A stretch of 64,000 nucleotides of DNA, taken from NCBI RefSeq assembly GCF_022024175.1, contig NZ_CP091794.1:806001-870000 (forward strand), read 5' to 3'. Below the pieces are notes generated by a model that saw only the letters and a list, made by a program, of their open reading frames with translations, made no database searches and had not been told where the DNA came from. Source of the DNA: Prevotella communis. Lineage in GTDB: Bacteria; Bacteroidota; Bacteroidia; Bacteroidales; Bacteroidaceae. A program made the position numbers and the translations under genes. Position 1 is the stretch's first letter; each line of letters starts with the position of its first letter. Below are positions 33,673-41,238 of the stretch, one piece after another.

Positions 33673-33715
33673 AAAATTGCTAACTTTGTAAATTTCTTGC
33701 AAAGTTAGCAATTTT
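33673..33715 (-). promoter_or_regulatory. Perfect 16-bp inverted repeat overlapping the DUF4491 promoter
   Basis: Arms AAAATTGCTAACTTTG (33673-33688) and CAAAGTTAGCAATTTT (33700-33715), with an 11-nt spacer. On the minus strand the distal arm supplies the -7 box TAACTTTG (33707-33700), and the proximal arm reaches the ATG. The mRNA leader would include most of the second arm, or a repressor dimer could cover the promoter. Confidence 0.7.
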
Positions 33716-33771
33716 ATTTCATTTACGTGTTATCTTTCTCCGTTTTTATGCGTTGAAGACGCTGATTTGCC

Positions 33772-35238
33772 TTATTTCTTCGGCACGCGTTTCGTCAGTC
33801 CGATGGCCCCCGCCGGACAAACTAGTCGGCAGAGGTGGCAACCCACGCATTTCGCACCGTTGAGTCGTGGCTGGCGCGTCTCGTGGTCAAACGTGATAGC
33901 CTGGTGTCCGCCGTCGTTGCATGATATCTCGCAGCGCCCGCAGCCTACGCACAGGTCCTTGTTGAACTTCGGATAGATGATGGTGTCGCGGTTCAGGGTG
34001 TCGGGCTTCATAAACAGTGGCAGCGACTCGCCCACCAGGGCGTCGAGTGATGTCAGGCCCCGCTTGGCCAGATAGCGCTGCATGCCCAGCGTCAGGTCGT
34101 CGATGATGCGGTAGCCATACTGCATCACGGCCGTACATACCTGCACGTTGTGGCAGCCCAACTGGATAAACTCCAGGGCGTCTCTCCATGTCTCGATGCC
34201 GCCAATGCCGCTCAACTGTGTCTTCCTGGGCATCTGGGCCAGTTCCAGAATATGGCGCAGGGCGATGGGACGCACGGCACGTCCTGAGTAGCCCGATATG
34301 GTGCGCTGTCCTGCCACCTCGGCATCCACGTCCATCGTCACCGACTTGATGGTGTTGATAGCCGATATGGCATCGGCACCCGCCTCGATGCACGCCATCG
34401 CCGGTTCCTCGATATGGGTGATGTTGGGCGTCATCTTCGGAATCACGGGTATCTTCACACTCCGCTTCACGCAGGCCGTATACGTGTTCACCAGTTCGGC
34501 ACTCTGACCTACGTCGCTGCCCATGCCCTTGTGCTTCATCTGCGGACACGAGAAGTTCAGTTCCACGGCATCGCATCCGGTCTCCTCGGCCATCCTGGCC
34601 AGGGTCTGCCACTGCTGCTCCGTCTGTCCCATGATGCTGGCCACCACCACCTTTGTGGGGAAGTCGTGCTTCAGTCGGCGCAGGATGTCGAAGTCCATCT
34701 CCACGGGGTTCTCGCTCAACTGCTCCATATTGCGGAAGCCGTAGAAATCGCCGTGGGTGGCGTTGGTGTGCATCGCGTCAAACCGTGGCGACACCTCTTT
34801 GATCTCCTGCATGCAGATGGTCTTGTAGAACACGCCTGCCCATCCGGCCCTGAAGGCACTGGCCACCATCTCGTAGTTGGTGCATACGGCCGATGAGGCC
34901 AGGAAAAACGGGTTCTCGCACTTGATGCCACAGAAGCTGATGGCGAGCGACGGATAGTGGCTGTTGTCCACGTCGTCAGGATTGATGGCCCTGATTATCT
35001 CCTTGATGCGGATAGGCCAGTTGTAGTGGATACAGGCCTCCTCGGCACGTTCCAGGTCTTCGTCGCTGCAATCCTTTACCCAGAGCAGGGCCGGCTTGTG
35101 GTTATCAAAACGTATGGCGCGGATGGCACGTGCGGGGTCGCCAGTCTTACAGGCCTTGGTGCAGGGCGCATCCTGGCACAGCAGACAGCGGTTGGCTTCT
35201 TCATAGATATTCACTTTTCTGTTGGTTGGTAGTTTCAT
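33772..35238 (-). CDS. preA: PreA-type dihydropyrimidine dehydrogenase with extra N-terminal Fe-S region
   Basis: 488 residues. The core (~100-410) is a dihydroorotate-dehydrogenase-like flavin barrel (VASIMGQTEQQWQTLARMAE, ELNFSCPQMK, PKMTPNITHIEEPA). The C-terminus has two 4Fe-4S motifs (CVGCGRCEISC and CVGCHLCRLVC). The usual partner subunit PreT provides NAD and FAD sites. Here the first ~80 residues contain CLLCQDAPCTKAC, the Fe-S region normally at the start of PreT/GltD-type proteins, without the FAD domain. It reduces uracil or thymine in other bacteria; no other pyrimidine-degrading gene is nearby, so the substrate is uncertain. The start follows the minus-strand promoter box at 35271-35278. 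Confidence 0.82.
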   Translation of the reverse strand: MKLPTNRKVNIYEEANRCLLCQDAPCTKACKTGDPARAIRAIRFDNHKPALLWVKDCSDEDLERAEEACIHYNWPIRIKEIIRAINPDDVDNSHYPSLAISFCGIKCENPFFLASSAVCTNYEMVASAFRAGWAGVFYKTICMQEIKEVSPRFDAMHTNATHGDFYGFRNMEQLSENPVEMDFDILRRLKHDFPTKVVVASIMGQTEQQWQTLARMAEETGCDAVELNFSCPQMKHKGMGSDVGQSAELVNTYTACVKRSVKIPVIPKMTPNITHIEEPAMACIEAGADAISAINTIKSVTMDVDAEVAGQRTISGYSGRAVRPIALRHILELAQMPRKTQLSGIGGIETWRDALEFIQLGCHNVQVCTAVMQYGYRIIDDLTLGMQRYLAKRGLTSLDALVGESLPLFMKPDTLNRDTIIYPKFNKDLCVGCGRCEISCNDGGHQAITFDHETRQPRLNGAKCVGCHLCRLVCPAGAIGLTKRVPKK

Positions 35239-35270
35239 AGGCTTAAAATCTGATTTAGTTGTACATGCTG

Positions 35271-35278
35271 CAAAGATA
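35271..35278 (-). promoter_or_regulatory. -7 promoter box of preA-type gene
   Basis: TATCTTTG followed by CA on the minus strand, 32 bp upstream of the ATG. Confidence 0.6.
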
Positions 35279-35393
35279 TGAAATTGGTTTTGTTTTTCCA
35301 AATATTTTACAGAAAATCTTCTCTTTAAGTTAATTAATTTTAAATTCTATCACTTTATGACCTTTCAGCGATAAAATATAATGAGTTTTTTTC

Positions 35394-35401
35394 TATCTTT
35401 G
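35394..35401 (+). promoter_or_regulatory. -7 promoter box of the 35428 gene
   Basis: TATCTTTG 26 bp before the ATG at 35428. Confidence 0.55.
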
Positions 35402-35427
35402 AAGTCCCTTTTCTATAACACCATGAT

Positions 35428-35769
35428 ATGAATAACGAAAAAACATACAGACTGGATTGGGACGAGGACGCCAGGGAATTTGTTCGTCGTATCATCAATG
35501 CGCAGGACGACTGTGAGCCGTTGCGTATTGTGGAACAACTGGTGGGTATCGTGGTGGACGAGCTGAAGGACCGTCCGTATGATGCCAGCGCTTTTGTCAC
35601 CGCCCAGCGCATGAAGGTGACGCTCCGCCATCAGGGACGCCCCATCGATGAGCGTATGGTGCGTGTCATGGGCAATCATACCGACCGTGTGGACTATCGT
35701 TCTGAGGGTGACGACTGGATTCTCACCATCCGGCGCGATATCCCGCCCCTCATTGCCACGCGCAGATAG
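35428..35769 (+). CDS. Hypothetical protein
   Basis: 113 residues, unrecognised. Acidic at the start (LDWDEDAREFVRRIINAQDD), mixed alpha/beta in pattern, no membrane segment or signal. The middle (VEQLVGIVVDELKDRPYD...MKVTLRHQGRPIDERMVRV) faintly resembles an anti-sigma-type ATPase fold, but the nucleotide-binding Asn and Gly motifs are not visible, so this is not claimed. It is transcribed alone between its own promoter and a strong terminator. Confidence 0.6.
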   Translation: MNNEKTYRLDWDEDAREFVRRIINAQDDCEPLRIVEQLVGIVVDELKDRPYDASAFVTAQRMKVTLRHQGRPIDERMVRVMGNHTDRVDYRSEGDDWILTIRRDIPPLIATRR

Positions 35770-35791
35770 CCGCTTTTTTCCCCCTTGATAT

Positions 35792-35818
35792 ATCCGTGAG
35801 AAATCACGGATTTTTTTT
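35792..35818 (+). terminator. Terminator after the 35428 gene
   Basis: Stem ATCCGTGA, GAAA tetraloop, TCACGGAT, then eight T. Confidence 0.9.
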
Positions 35819-35870
35819 GTCTGGAAATACGTTAATAACTACAAATAAAATCCTAACAAGTATTTAATTA

Positions 35871-35903
35871 TTTGGAGGTTATTACAAAATGTAGTTATAT
35901 TTG
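35871..35903 (+). promoter_or_regulatory. Promoter with BlaI-type operator
   Basis: TTTG at 35871-35874 and TATATTTG at 35896-35903, with a 21-bp spacer. The palindrome TACAAAATGTA (35883-35893) lies between the boxes; TACA...TGTA is the core recognised by BlaI/MecI repressors, so the downstream BlaI-like protein probably represses its own operon. Confidence 0.7.
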
Positions 35904-35926
35904 CAGCGTCCTAAAACAATACGCAT

Positions 35927-36286
35927 ATGAAGAAGTTGACAGACAAGGAACTGCAAATCATGGAGGTGCTGTGGGAAAACGGCTCGCTTTCTACGCGTGA
36001 TATCATTCAGCACCTGCCCGATACTACGTCGCATTTCAATACCATTGCCACCTATATCCGCCGGTTGGAGCAGCATGGTATGATCAAGCATCAGGAGCTG
36101 AGTCCCCGGTTCTATACCTATCAGGCTGCCGTCTCGCGCGAACAGTATGTCTCTTATATCAACAAGGAGAGCATCACGCGCTTCTTTGACGGGTCCTATA
36201 TGGATTTCATCTCTCGTCTGGTGAAGCATCACGAGGTGAGCGTCGACGAGCTTAAGGAACTGATCCGGATGGTGGAAGAGGAGTGA
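35927..36286 (+). CDS. BlaI/MecI-family transcriptional repressor
   Basis: 119 residues. A winged-helix N-terminal half (MKKLTDKELQIMEVLWENGS, STRDIIQHLPDT, FNTIATYIRRLEQHGMI) and a C-terminal dimerisation part (FFDGSYMDFISRLVKHHEVS). In beta-lactam sensing systems this repressor is cleaved after the partner membrane protease is activated. Here it precedes an M56-type gene by 46 bp, the usual arrangement. No beta-lactamase gene is nearby, so the trigger is unknown; many Bacteroidota pairs are linked to TonB and wall stress. The start follows the promoter. Confidence 0.92.
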   Translation: MKKLTDKELQIMEVLWENGSLSTRDIIQHLPDTTSHFNTIATYIRRLEQHGMIKHQELSPRFYTYQAAVSREQYVSYINKESITRFFDGSYMDFISRLVKHHEVSVDELKELIRMVEEE

Positions 36287-36332
36287 TGTGAGATGTGTGA
36301 TGTATGATGTAAGAAGTAAGATGTAAGAAGTT

Positions 36333-38147
36333 ATGGGCGCATTTGTAGTATATATTCTGGAGTGGTCGGCATGTTTGTTGCTGTTTTTGCTGCTGTACAA
36401 GATGTGTTTCAGTGGCACCACGTTCCATCGTTTCAACCGCATATACCTGTTGGCCACCACGCTGCTCTCTGCCATCCTGCCCCTGGTGCATATCGCCCCG
36501 TCGCAGCAGGTGGAGCCGGTGGCCGAGTCGTGCAGAACCTCTGCGTGGGTGGATGAGTCGCCGCTGACCAGCATCAGTTTCGAGTCGGCACTCGAGGTCA
36601 CCACCGATGGTCTCACGGCCACGGAGAAAGGAGCCCTGGTACTCCTCGCGGTCTATCTGCTCTATGTGCTGACGCAGGTCGTAGGGTGGGGCAAGGCCTA
36701 TGCCAGGATGCTGTGGTTCCTGCGCGGCAAGCGTCGCCACCGTCTGGGCCGCTGGATATGGCTGGTAGAGCACGATGGCGAGTACGGACCGTTCAGCTGG
36801 ATGCACTTTATCGTCATCTCCTCCCATGAAGAGGGATTCGGACGCCGTGCCAGCATCCGCCACGAGCTGTCGCACATCCTGCTGCTCCATCACCTCGACC
36901 TTCTCTTTACGATGATATGTGTCATCATCAACCCCGTATGCTGGCTGGTGATGAAAGAGATAAAGATAGTACATGAATATGAAGCCGACGATGAAGTGAT
37001 CAATCATTACAGGATTCAGAGCCGTGACTATCAGCGATTATTAATCCTGCGGACAGTGGGAGCGGAGGCCTACGCACTCGCCAGTTCGTTTAATCTTAAC
37101 ATTAAAAAACGAATTATTATGATGAAGAAAAAACAATCTAACTGGTGGCGCATGACCTGGATTGCCGTGACGCTCCCTCTGATAGGTGTCTCACTGATGG
37201 CTTTCTCAAAACCCAAGGAGGCTTTACAGGAAGCAGTAGACCATAGTGTCAAGGTCATTGAACAGCCCATCGTCGAGGCCATCACCTCTGATGCAGAGGA
37301 GACTGAAATCGTCGAGGACCCTGCTCCAGTGAAGGAAGTGAAAGCCGTGAAGGCAGTAGAGGCCGTAAAGGCTGGCGATAAGGTCACCGGCACTGTGAAA
37401 GACGAAAAAGGTGCGCTGACAGGAGCTAATGTCGTGGAGATTGATGGCTACGGCCGCATCGTGGGTGTTACCATCAGCGATGCCCACGGCAACTTTACGC
37501 TGAAGGTAAAGGACCCCGAGAACAAAATCCGTGTCTCGTTCGTGGGACTGAAGACAAAGACCATTGACATTACCAGCAACAAACTGGAAATAACGATGGA
37601 ACCCAACACGGTGATCACCCCCATACAGGTGACGGGTGTTAAAGGCAATGTCGACAGTAACGACCCACGCTATAAGGACAATGACATGACTAGTGGTGAT
37701 GACAACACGTTCAGCTTGGTAGAACAGGCGCCATCGTTCCCTGGCGGACAAGGTGAGATCATGAAGTATCTGAGCACCCACCTGCGTTACCCCGTCGTAG
37801 CTCGCGAGATGCAGGTAGAGGCAGAGGTCACTGTGAAGTTTGTTATCGATAAGACCGGTTTTGTGCGCTCACCAAAGGCTGCAGAGGTTAAGGTTTCTTC
37901 TCCCATCGCCAAGATGACGGACGTGAGCACCCCTTCCCGTACAGTGAGTGTTGATTTTGCCGAGAATGCAAAAGAAGGTGATGAAGAAGCTGCGGAAAAG
38001 GCCAAAGCTTTTTATGATACCGTTGAGGCCCTGAAGGAGGAAGCCGTTTACGTGGTGCGCAACATGCCCCGCTGGGAACCAGGCAGACAGAATGGCAAAC
38101 GTGTTGAGACTACCTATACTCTGCCTATCACTTTCAAACTGAATTGA
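36333..38147 (+). CDS. M56 (BlaR1-like) membrane protease with beta-sandwich and TonB C-terminal domains
   Basis: 604 residues. N-terminal membrane segments at ~5-25, 37-55 and 100-120, then the zinc motif HELSH at 177-181 and further membrane segments around 190-210 and 265-285. After the protease comes a CarboxypepD-like beta domain (GTVKDEKGALTGANVVEIDG) and a C-terminal TonB domain (APSFPGGQGEIMKYLSTHLR). The architecture is common in Bacteroidota but differs from BlaR1 of Firmicutes, which ends with a penicillin-sensing domain. The protease likely cleaves the BlaI-like repressor. The TonB domain has an unusually long loop (~520-575). The 46-bp gap to the repressor gene is made of TGATGTAAGAAG-type repeats. 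Confidence 0.87.
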   Translation: MGAFVVYILEWSACLLLFLLLYKMCFSGTTFHRFNRIYLLATTLLSAILPLVHIAPSQQVEPVAESCRTSAWVDESPLTSISFESALEVTTDGLTATEKGALVLLAVYLLYVLTQVVGWGKAYARMLWFLRGKRRHRLGRWIWLVEHDGEYGPFSWMHFIVISSHEEGFGRRASIRHELSHILLLHHLDLLFTMICVIINPVCWLVMKEIKIVHEYEADDEVINHYRIQSRDYQRLLILRTVGAEAYALASSFNLNIKKRIIMMKKKQSNWWRMTWIAVTLPLIGVSLMAFSKPKEALQEAVDHSVKVIEQPIVEAITSDAEETEIVEDPAPVKEVKAVKAVEAVKAGDKVTGTVKDEKGALTGANVVEIDGYGRIVGVTISDAHGNFTLKVKDPENKIRVSFVGLKTKTIDITSNKLEITMEPNTVITPIQVTGVKGNVDSNDPRYKDNDMTSGDDNTFSLVEQAPSFPGGQGEIMKYLSTHLRYPVVAREMQVEAEVTVKFVIDKTGFVRSPKAAEVKVSSPIAKMTDVSTPSRTVSVDFAENAKEGDEEAAEKAKAFYDTVEALKEEAVYVVRNMPRWEPGRQNGKRVETTYTLPITFKLN

Positions 38148-38172
38148 TACCCCATTCAATATTTTTTCTTAT

Positions 38173-38219
38173 AATTTGTCCCAGAAATTTGCAGGTTTCT
38201 GGGACAAATTGTACCTTTG
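38173..38219 (+). promoter_or_regulatory. Perfect 15-bp palindrome centred on the -33 box
   Basis: Arms AATTTGTCCCAGAAA (38173-38187) and TTTCTGGGACAAATT (38196-38210), spacer TTTGCAGG, which contains the -33 TTTG (38188-38191). The -7 box TACCTTTG is at 38212-38219, a 20-bp spacing. It is a likely repressor operator for the 38258 gene. There is no T-run after it, so it is not a terminator. Confidence 0.75.
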
Positions 38220-38257
38220 TAGTCGAATAATGCGTCAATACATAGTATTTAACCTAA

Positions 38258-38773
38258 ATGAAAAGAACGAAACAATACCTTGCTGCTCTTATAGCTATCC
38301 TGACCTATTACTGCGTCCATGAAGGCGCCCATCTCTTCTATGCCCTTTGGCATGGAGCGCTCAAACAGATTCATATGATGCCCCTGGGCGTGCAGGTGGA
38401 CATCTATCGCGACCGCCTCACGGATATCCAGTTCGCCCATTTCTGCATGTCGGGTGCTATCGCCACCATCTTTGCCGCCTGGGTACTGACCATCCACAGC
38501 ACCGTGCTCGTCAAGTGGTTTGGCATCAAGTTGGGCAATTACTCACCGTTTCTCCTCACCTGCAGTCTGTATACCACCATCGCCCTGCTGCTCTGTGATC
38601 CCCTCTACCTGTCGGTGCTCCAGCTCTTTATGGGCGACTACGACATGCAAGGCATCCAGATGATGCTGCCCCGATACGTGGTCAGCATCGGCTTCGCTAT
38701 GCTCGGCATCATGCACCTCATCATCATCGTCCGACTGCTCTGGCCCCGATACAAGGAGGCTTTTGAGGGCTAA
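38258..38773 (+). CDS. Small HExxH membrane protein (M50-like)
   Basis: 171 residues with about four membrane segments. The first contains CVHEGAHLF, so HEGAH at 21-25 is an HExxH zinc-type motif inside a transmembrane helix, as in site-2 proteases. A second zinc ligand motif of the S2P family is not obvious, so activity is uncertain. The protein is short for the family. It follows the M56 gene by 110 bp and has its own promoter within a perfect palindrome, implying tight regulation. Confidence 0.55.
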   Translation: MKRTKQYLAALIAILTYYCVHEGAHLFYALWHGALKQIHMMPLGVQVDIYRDRLTDIQFAHFCMSGAIATIFAAWVLTIHSTVLVKWFGIKLGNYSPFLLTCSLYTTIALLLCDPLYLSVLQLFMGDYDMQGIQMMLPRYVVSIGFAMLGIMHLIIIVRLLWPRYKEAFEG

Positions 38774-38796
38774 CCCATGCTTTCCATATACAAACA

Positions 38797-38840
38797 ACGG
38801 CTCCCGAAGCACTTACGCCTCAGGAGCCGTATTTTTTTTA
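38797..38840 (+). terminator. Terminator after HExxH membrane protein
   Basis: Stem ACGGCTCC (38797-38804) and GGAGCCGT (38823-38830), then a run of T. Confidence 0.85.
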
Positions 38841-38883
38841 CTTTCTTTTTGGTTTTAGACTTGGAAATTTTCAATTATATGAT

Positions 38884-38891
38884 TACCTTTG
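38884..38891 (+). promoter_or_regulatory. -7 promoter box of uraA
   Basis: TACCTTTG followed by CA, 44 bp before the ATG. Confidence 0.6.
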
Positions 38892-38935
38892 CAGGCAAAT
38901 TCATACCATAGACGGAAATTTAAAACAATAATCAA

Positions 38936-40270
38936 ATGAATCTAGTAGAGAAAGAGGGCATTACAGATGCCAGGAAACTGGGTATGCCTAAGTATGTGAT
39001 CCTGGGTGTTCAACACTTGTTTGCCATGTTTGGTGCCACCGTGCTGGTGCCCGTATTGACCGGTCTTTCCGTGTCGTCAACGCTGCTGTTTGCTGGTATC
39101 GGCACACTGGTGTTCCATCTTGTCAGCAAGTTGCAAGTGCCTGCCTTCCTGGGGTCTTCGTTTGCCTTTCTGGGCGGCTATATGTCGGTGAAGGCGTTGG
39201 GCGTGGAGCAGGGAATGACAGAGACGCTGGCCCTGGACTATGCCTGCATCGGCGTGTTCTTTGCCGGACTGTGTTATTTCGTGATGGCCGGTCTCATCAA
39301 GTCGTTTGGCGTTGAGAAGATAATGCGCTTCTTCCCGCCTCTAGTCACGGGACCTATGATTATCGCCATCGGACTGGTGCTATCGGGCAGCGCCATCCAG
39401 AACTGTACCACCAACTGGCCGCTGGCTATCGTGGCGTTGGCTACGGTGATTATAGCCAGTGTGTGTGGCAAGGGTATCATCAAGATTATCCCCATTCTGC
39501 TGGGTGTGGTGGTGAGCTATCTGACAGCCATAGCGATGGGTGAGGTGGATTTCTCGTCGCTGAGCGAGGCTGCATGGATTGGACTGCCATTCAGCAGAGA
39601 GCAGACCGCACTGGCCGTGTTTGACAATCTGGACACCACTTTCTTGATCTCTACGATTATCGCCATCATGCCTATCGCCATTGCCACCATCATGGAGCAT
39701 ATTGGCGATATGTGTGCCATCTCTTCTACCGTGGGCAAGGACTTTCTGAAGCAACCGGGATTGCATCGCACCCTGATGGGCGACGGACTGGCCACAGCCA
39801 TAGCATCGCTCTTTGGTGCTCCTGCCAATACTACGTATGGTGAGAACACGGGGGTGCTGAACCTCACGAAGGTGTTCGACCCTGCCGTGATTCGTTTGGC
39901 TGCCTGCTTCGCCATCCTGCTGTCGTTCTGTCCTAAGTTTTCCTGCTTGATAGGATTGATGCCTGCTGCTACGATAGGTGGCGTGAGTCTGATTCTCTAT
40001 GGTATGATATCGGCTGTGGGTGTGCGCAACTTGGTGGAAGACAGCGTGGACTTCAACTCATCACGCAACGTGTTTGTGGCAGCCCTGATTCTGGTGATTG
40101 CTATCGGCGTAAAATATGGAGCCGATGACAACGTGAACATTGGTCCCATCCATTTCTCAGGTCTAGCTCTTTCTGCTATTGTCGGTGTGACGCTGAATGC
40201 TGTTTTGCCAGGCAAATTGGGCATGAAGGTTAAGAGTGTTCATGGTAAGGAGAAAAAAGAACATCAATAA
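38936..40270 (+). CDS. uraA: Uracil:proton symporter (NCS2 family)
   Basis: 444 residues, about 14 membrane segments. Family landmarks: YVILGVQHLFAMFGATVLVP, FLGSSFAFLGGYM, and the helix with PIAIATIMEHIGDMCAIS containing the conserved Glu that binds the base; also GAPANTTYGENTGVL. It imports uracil, possibly other pyrimidine bases. The neighbouring Tsx-like gene and the purine permease at 41239 point to a nucleobase-salvage locus, although they are on the other strand. Confidence 0.9.
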   Translation: MNLVEKEGITDARKLGMPKYVILGVQHLFAMFGATVLVPVLTGLSVSSTLLFAGIGTLVFHLVSKLQVPAFLGSSFAFLGGYMSVKALGVEQGMTETLALDYACIGVFFAGLCYFVMAGLIKSFGVEKIMRFFPPLVTGPMIIAIGLVLSGSAIQNCTTNWPLAIVALATVIIASVCGKGIIKIIPILLGVVVSYLTAIAMGEVDFSSLSEAAWIGLPFSREQTALAVFDNLDTTFLISTIIAIMPIAIATIMEHIGDMCAISSTVGKDFLKQPGLHRTLMGDGLATAIASLFGAPANTTYGENTGVLNLTKVFDPAVIRLAACFAILLSFCPKFSCLIGLMPAATIGGVSLILYGMISAVGVRNLVEDSVDFNSSRNVFVAALILVIAIGVKYGADDNVNIGPIHFSGLALSAIVGVTLNAVLPGKLGMKVKSVHGKEKKEHQ

Positions 40271-40288
40271 TGACTTTTCTTGCAGAAT

Positions 40289-40326
40289 AAATCACGCCTG
40301 TCACAGACATGTGGCAGGCGTGATTT
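40289..40326. terminator. Bidirectional terminator between uraA and Tsx-like gene
   Basis: Stem AAATCACGCCTG (40289-40300) and CAGGCGTGATTT (40315-40326). Confidence 0.85.
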
Positions 40327-40348
40327 ATATTGCTTATTGAGCTTGACT

Positions 40349-41089
40349 TTATAAGTTCCACTTCACAGCGAGGGTGGGGTTGACAAAGAACGTTTTGTCG
40401 TTGTAGTAGTTAACGATGAAGTTATTGCTGATTTCAACCTCCGTACCCACAGAGAGGTGTTTGTTCACATTGTACCACAACTGTGGTTCGGTGAGCAGCA
40501 CCAACATGCCGTGACCTTGCTCGCTGGGAGCGTAGTTGGTGCCCTTCTCGCCACGCCACAGGTCGAGGAAACCAGAGAATGTCAGTTTGTTGTTAAGGAA
40601 GTTCAGTCCCCACACACCTGTCAGCTGGAAGCTGGCATACGAGTGTGTGCCCTCATAGCTCTTGAGAAACTGCTTGTAGAGGGCCTGCACAGACCAAGTC
40701 TTTGAGTAGTCGGCATTGTGGCCATTGTAGGCAATACCTGCCAGACCAGCCTGCTGGTAACTGCCATTGCCGATGGCGGGTGCGTGCCACAGACCGCCAT
40801 CGTACTCTACGTGGGCTGCGAAGGGCGACGCCTTGCCCAGGTTTATCTCGCGCGAGATCTCGGTATAGATGCTGCGTGTGGTCTCGTTGGTGAGGTCCAC
40901 ATCAAAGAAATAGTACCATGAACCCCAGTCGTCGGCCTTGAACTGTTCCAGGGTGACGGTGACCTTCTGACGGTCGCCCTCCTCATTGCTGTAGAGGTTG
41001 CGTCCGAAGTCGTAGTGCAACTGAATGTTTTGTGCGTTGGCGCTTAGGGCTGCTACAGCCATCAGCGCAATTGAAAAAATCTTTTTCAT
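40349..41089 (-). CDS. Tsx-like outer-membrane channel (DUF5020)
   Basis: 246 residues with signal peptide MKKIFSIALMAVAALSANAQ. The mature protein has alternating hydrophobic strands (VTVTLEQFKADDWGSWYYFF, EISREINLGK, VWGLNFLNNKLTFSGFLDL) with a final VNPTLAVKWNL, consistent with a 12-strand barrel of the DUF5020 group, which resembles nucleoside channel Tsx. It lies between genes for a uracil permease and an adenine/guanine-type permease, which suggests passage of nucleosides or bases through the outer membrane. The assignment is by pattern and context, not by a binding motif. Confidence 0.75.
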   Translation of the reverse strand: MKKIFSIALMAVAALSANAQNIQLHYDFGRNLYSNEEGDRQKVTVTLEQFKADDWGSWYYFFDVDLTNETTRSIYTEISREINLGKASPFAAHVEYDGGLWHAPAIGNGSYQQAGLAGIAYNGHNADYSKTWSVQALYKQFLKSYEGTHSYASFQLTGVWGLNFLNNKLTFSGFLDLWRGEKGTNYAPSEQGHGMLVLLTEPQLWYNVNKHLSVGTEVEISNNFIVNYYNDKTFFVNPTLAVKWNL

Positions 41090-41119
41090 TGTTTATTATT
41101 TTTGTTTGAAATTTTTTTT

Positions 41120-41227
41120 GGAGTTAAAGGAGTTAAGGAGTTAAAGGAGTTAAAGACAATAGTTTATGTGCAGTGAAGGAAAAGACTGACGTCTTAACTC
41201 CTTAACTTCTTTAACTCCTTAACTCCT
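41120..41227. repeat. Inverted pair of AAGGAGTTA repeats
   Basis: Plus-strand AAGGAGTTA units at 41120-41157, and the reverse orientation (TTAACTCCTTAACTTC) at 41193-41227. Together they could form a long imperfect hairpin in the 3-prime end of the purine permease transcript. The same unit occurs after metF (9516-9570). Confidence 0.75.
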
Positions 41228-41238
41228 AAATTCTTAAT

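Noticed and set aside
38173..38210. Terminator of the M56 gene
   Set aside because: No T-run follows and the -33 and -7 boxes of the next gene lie in and after the palindrome.
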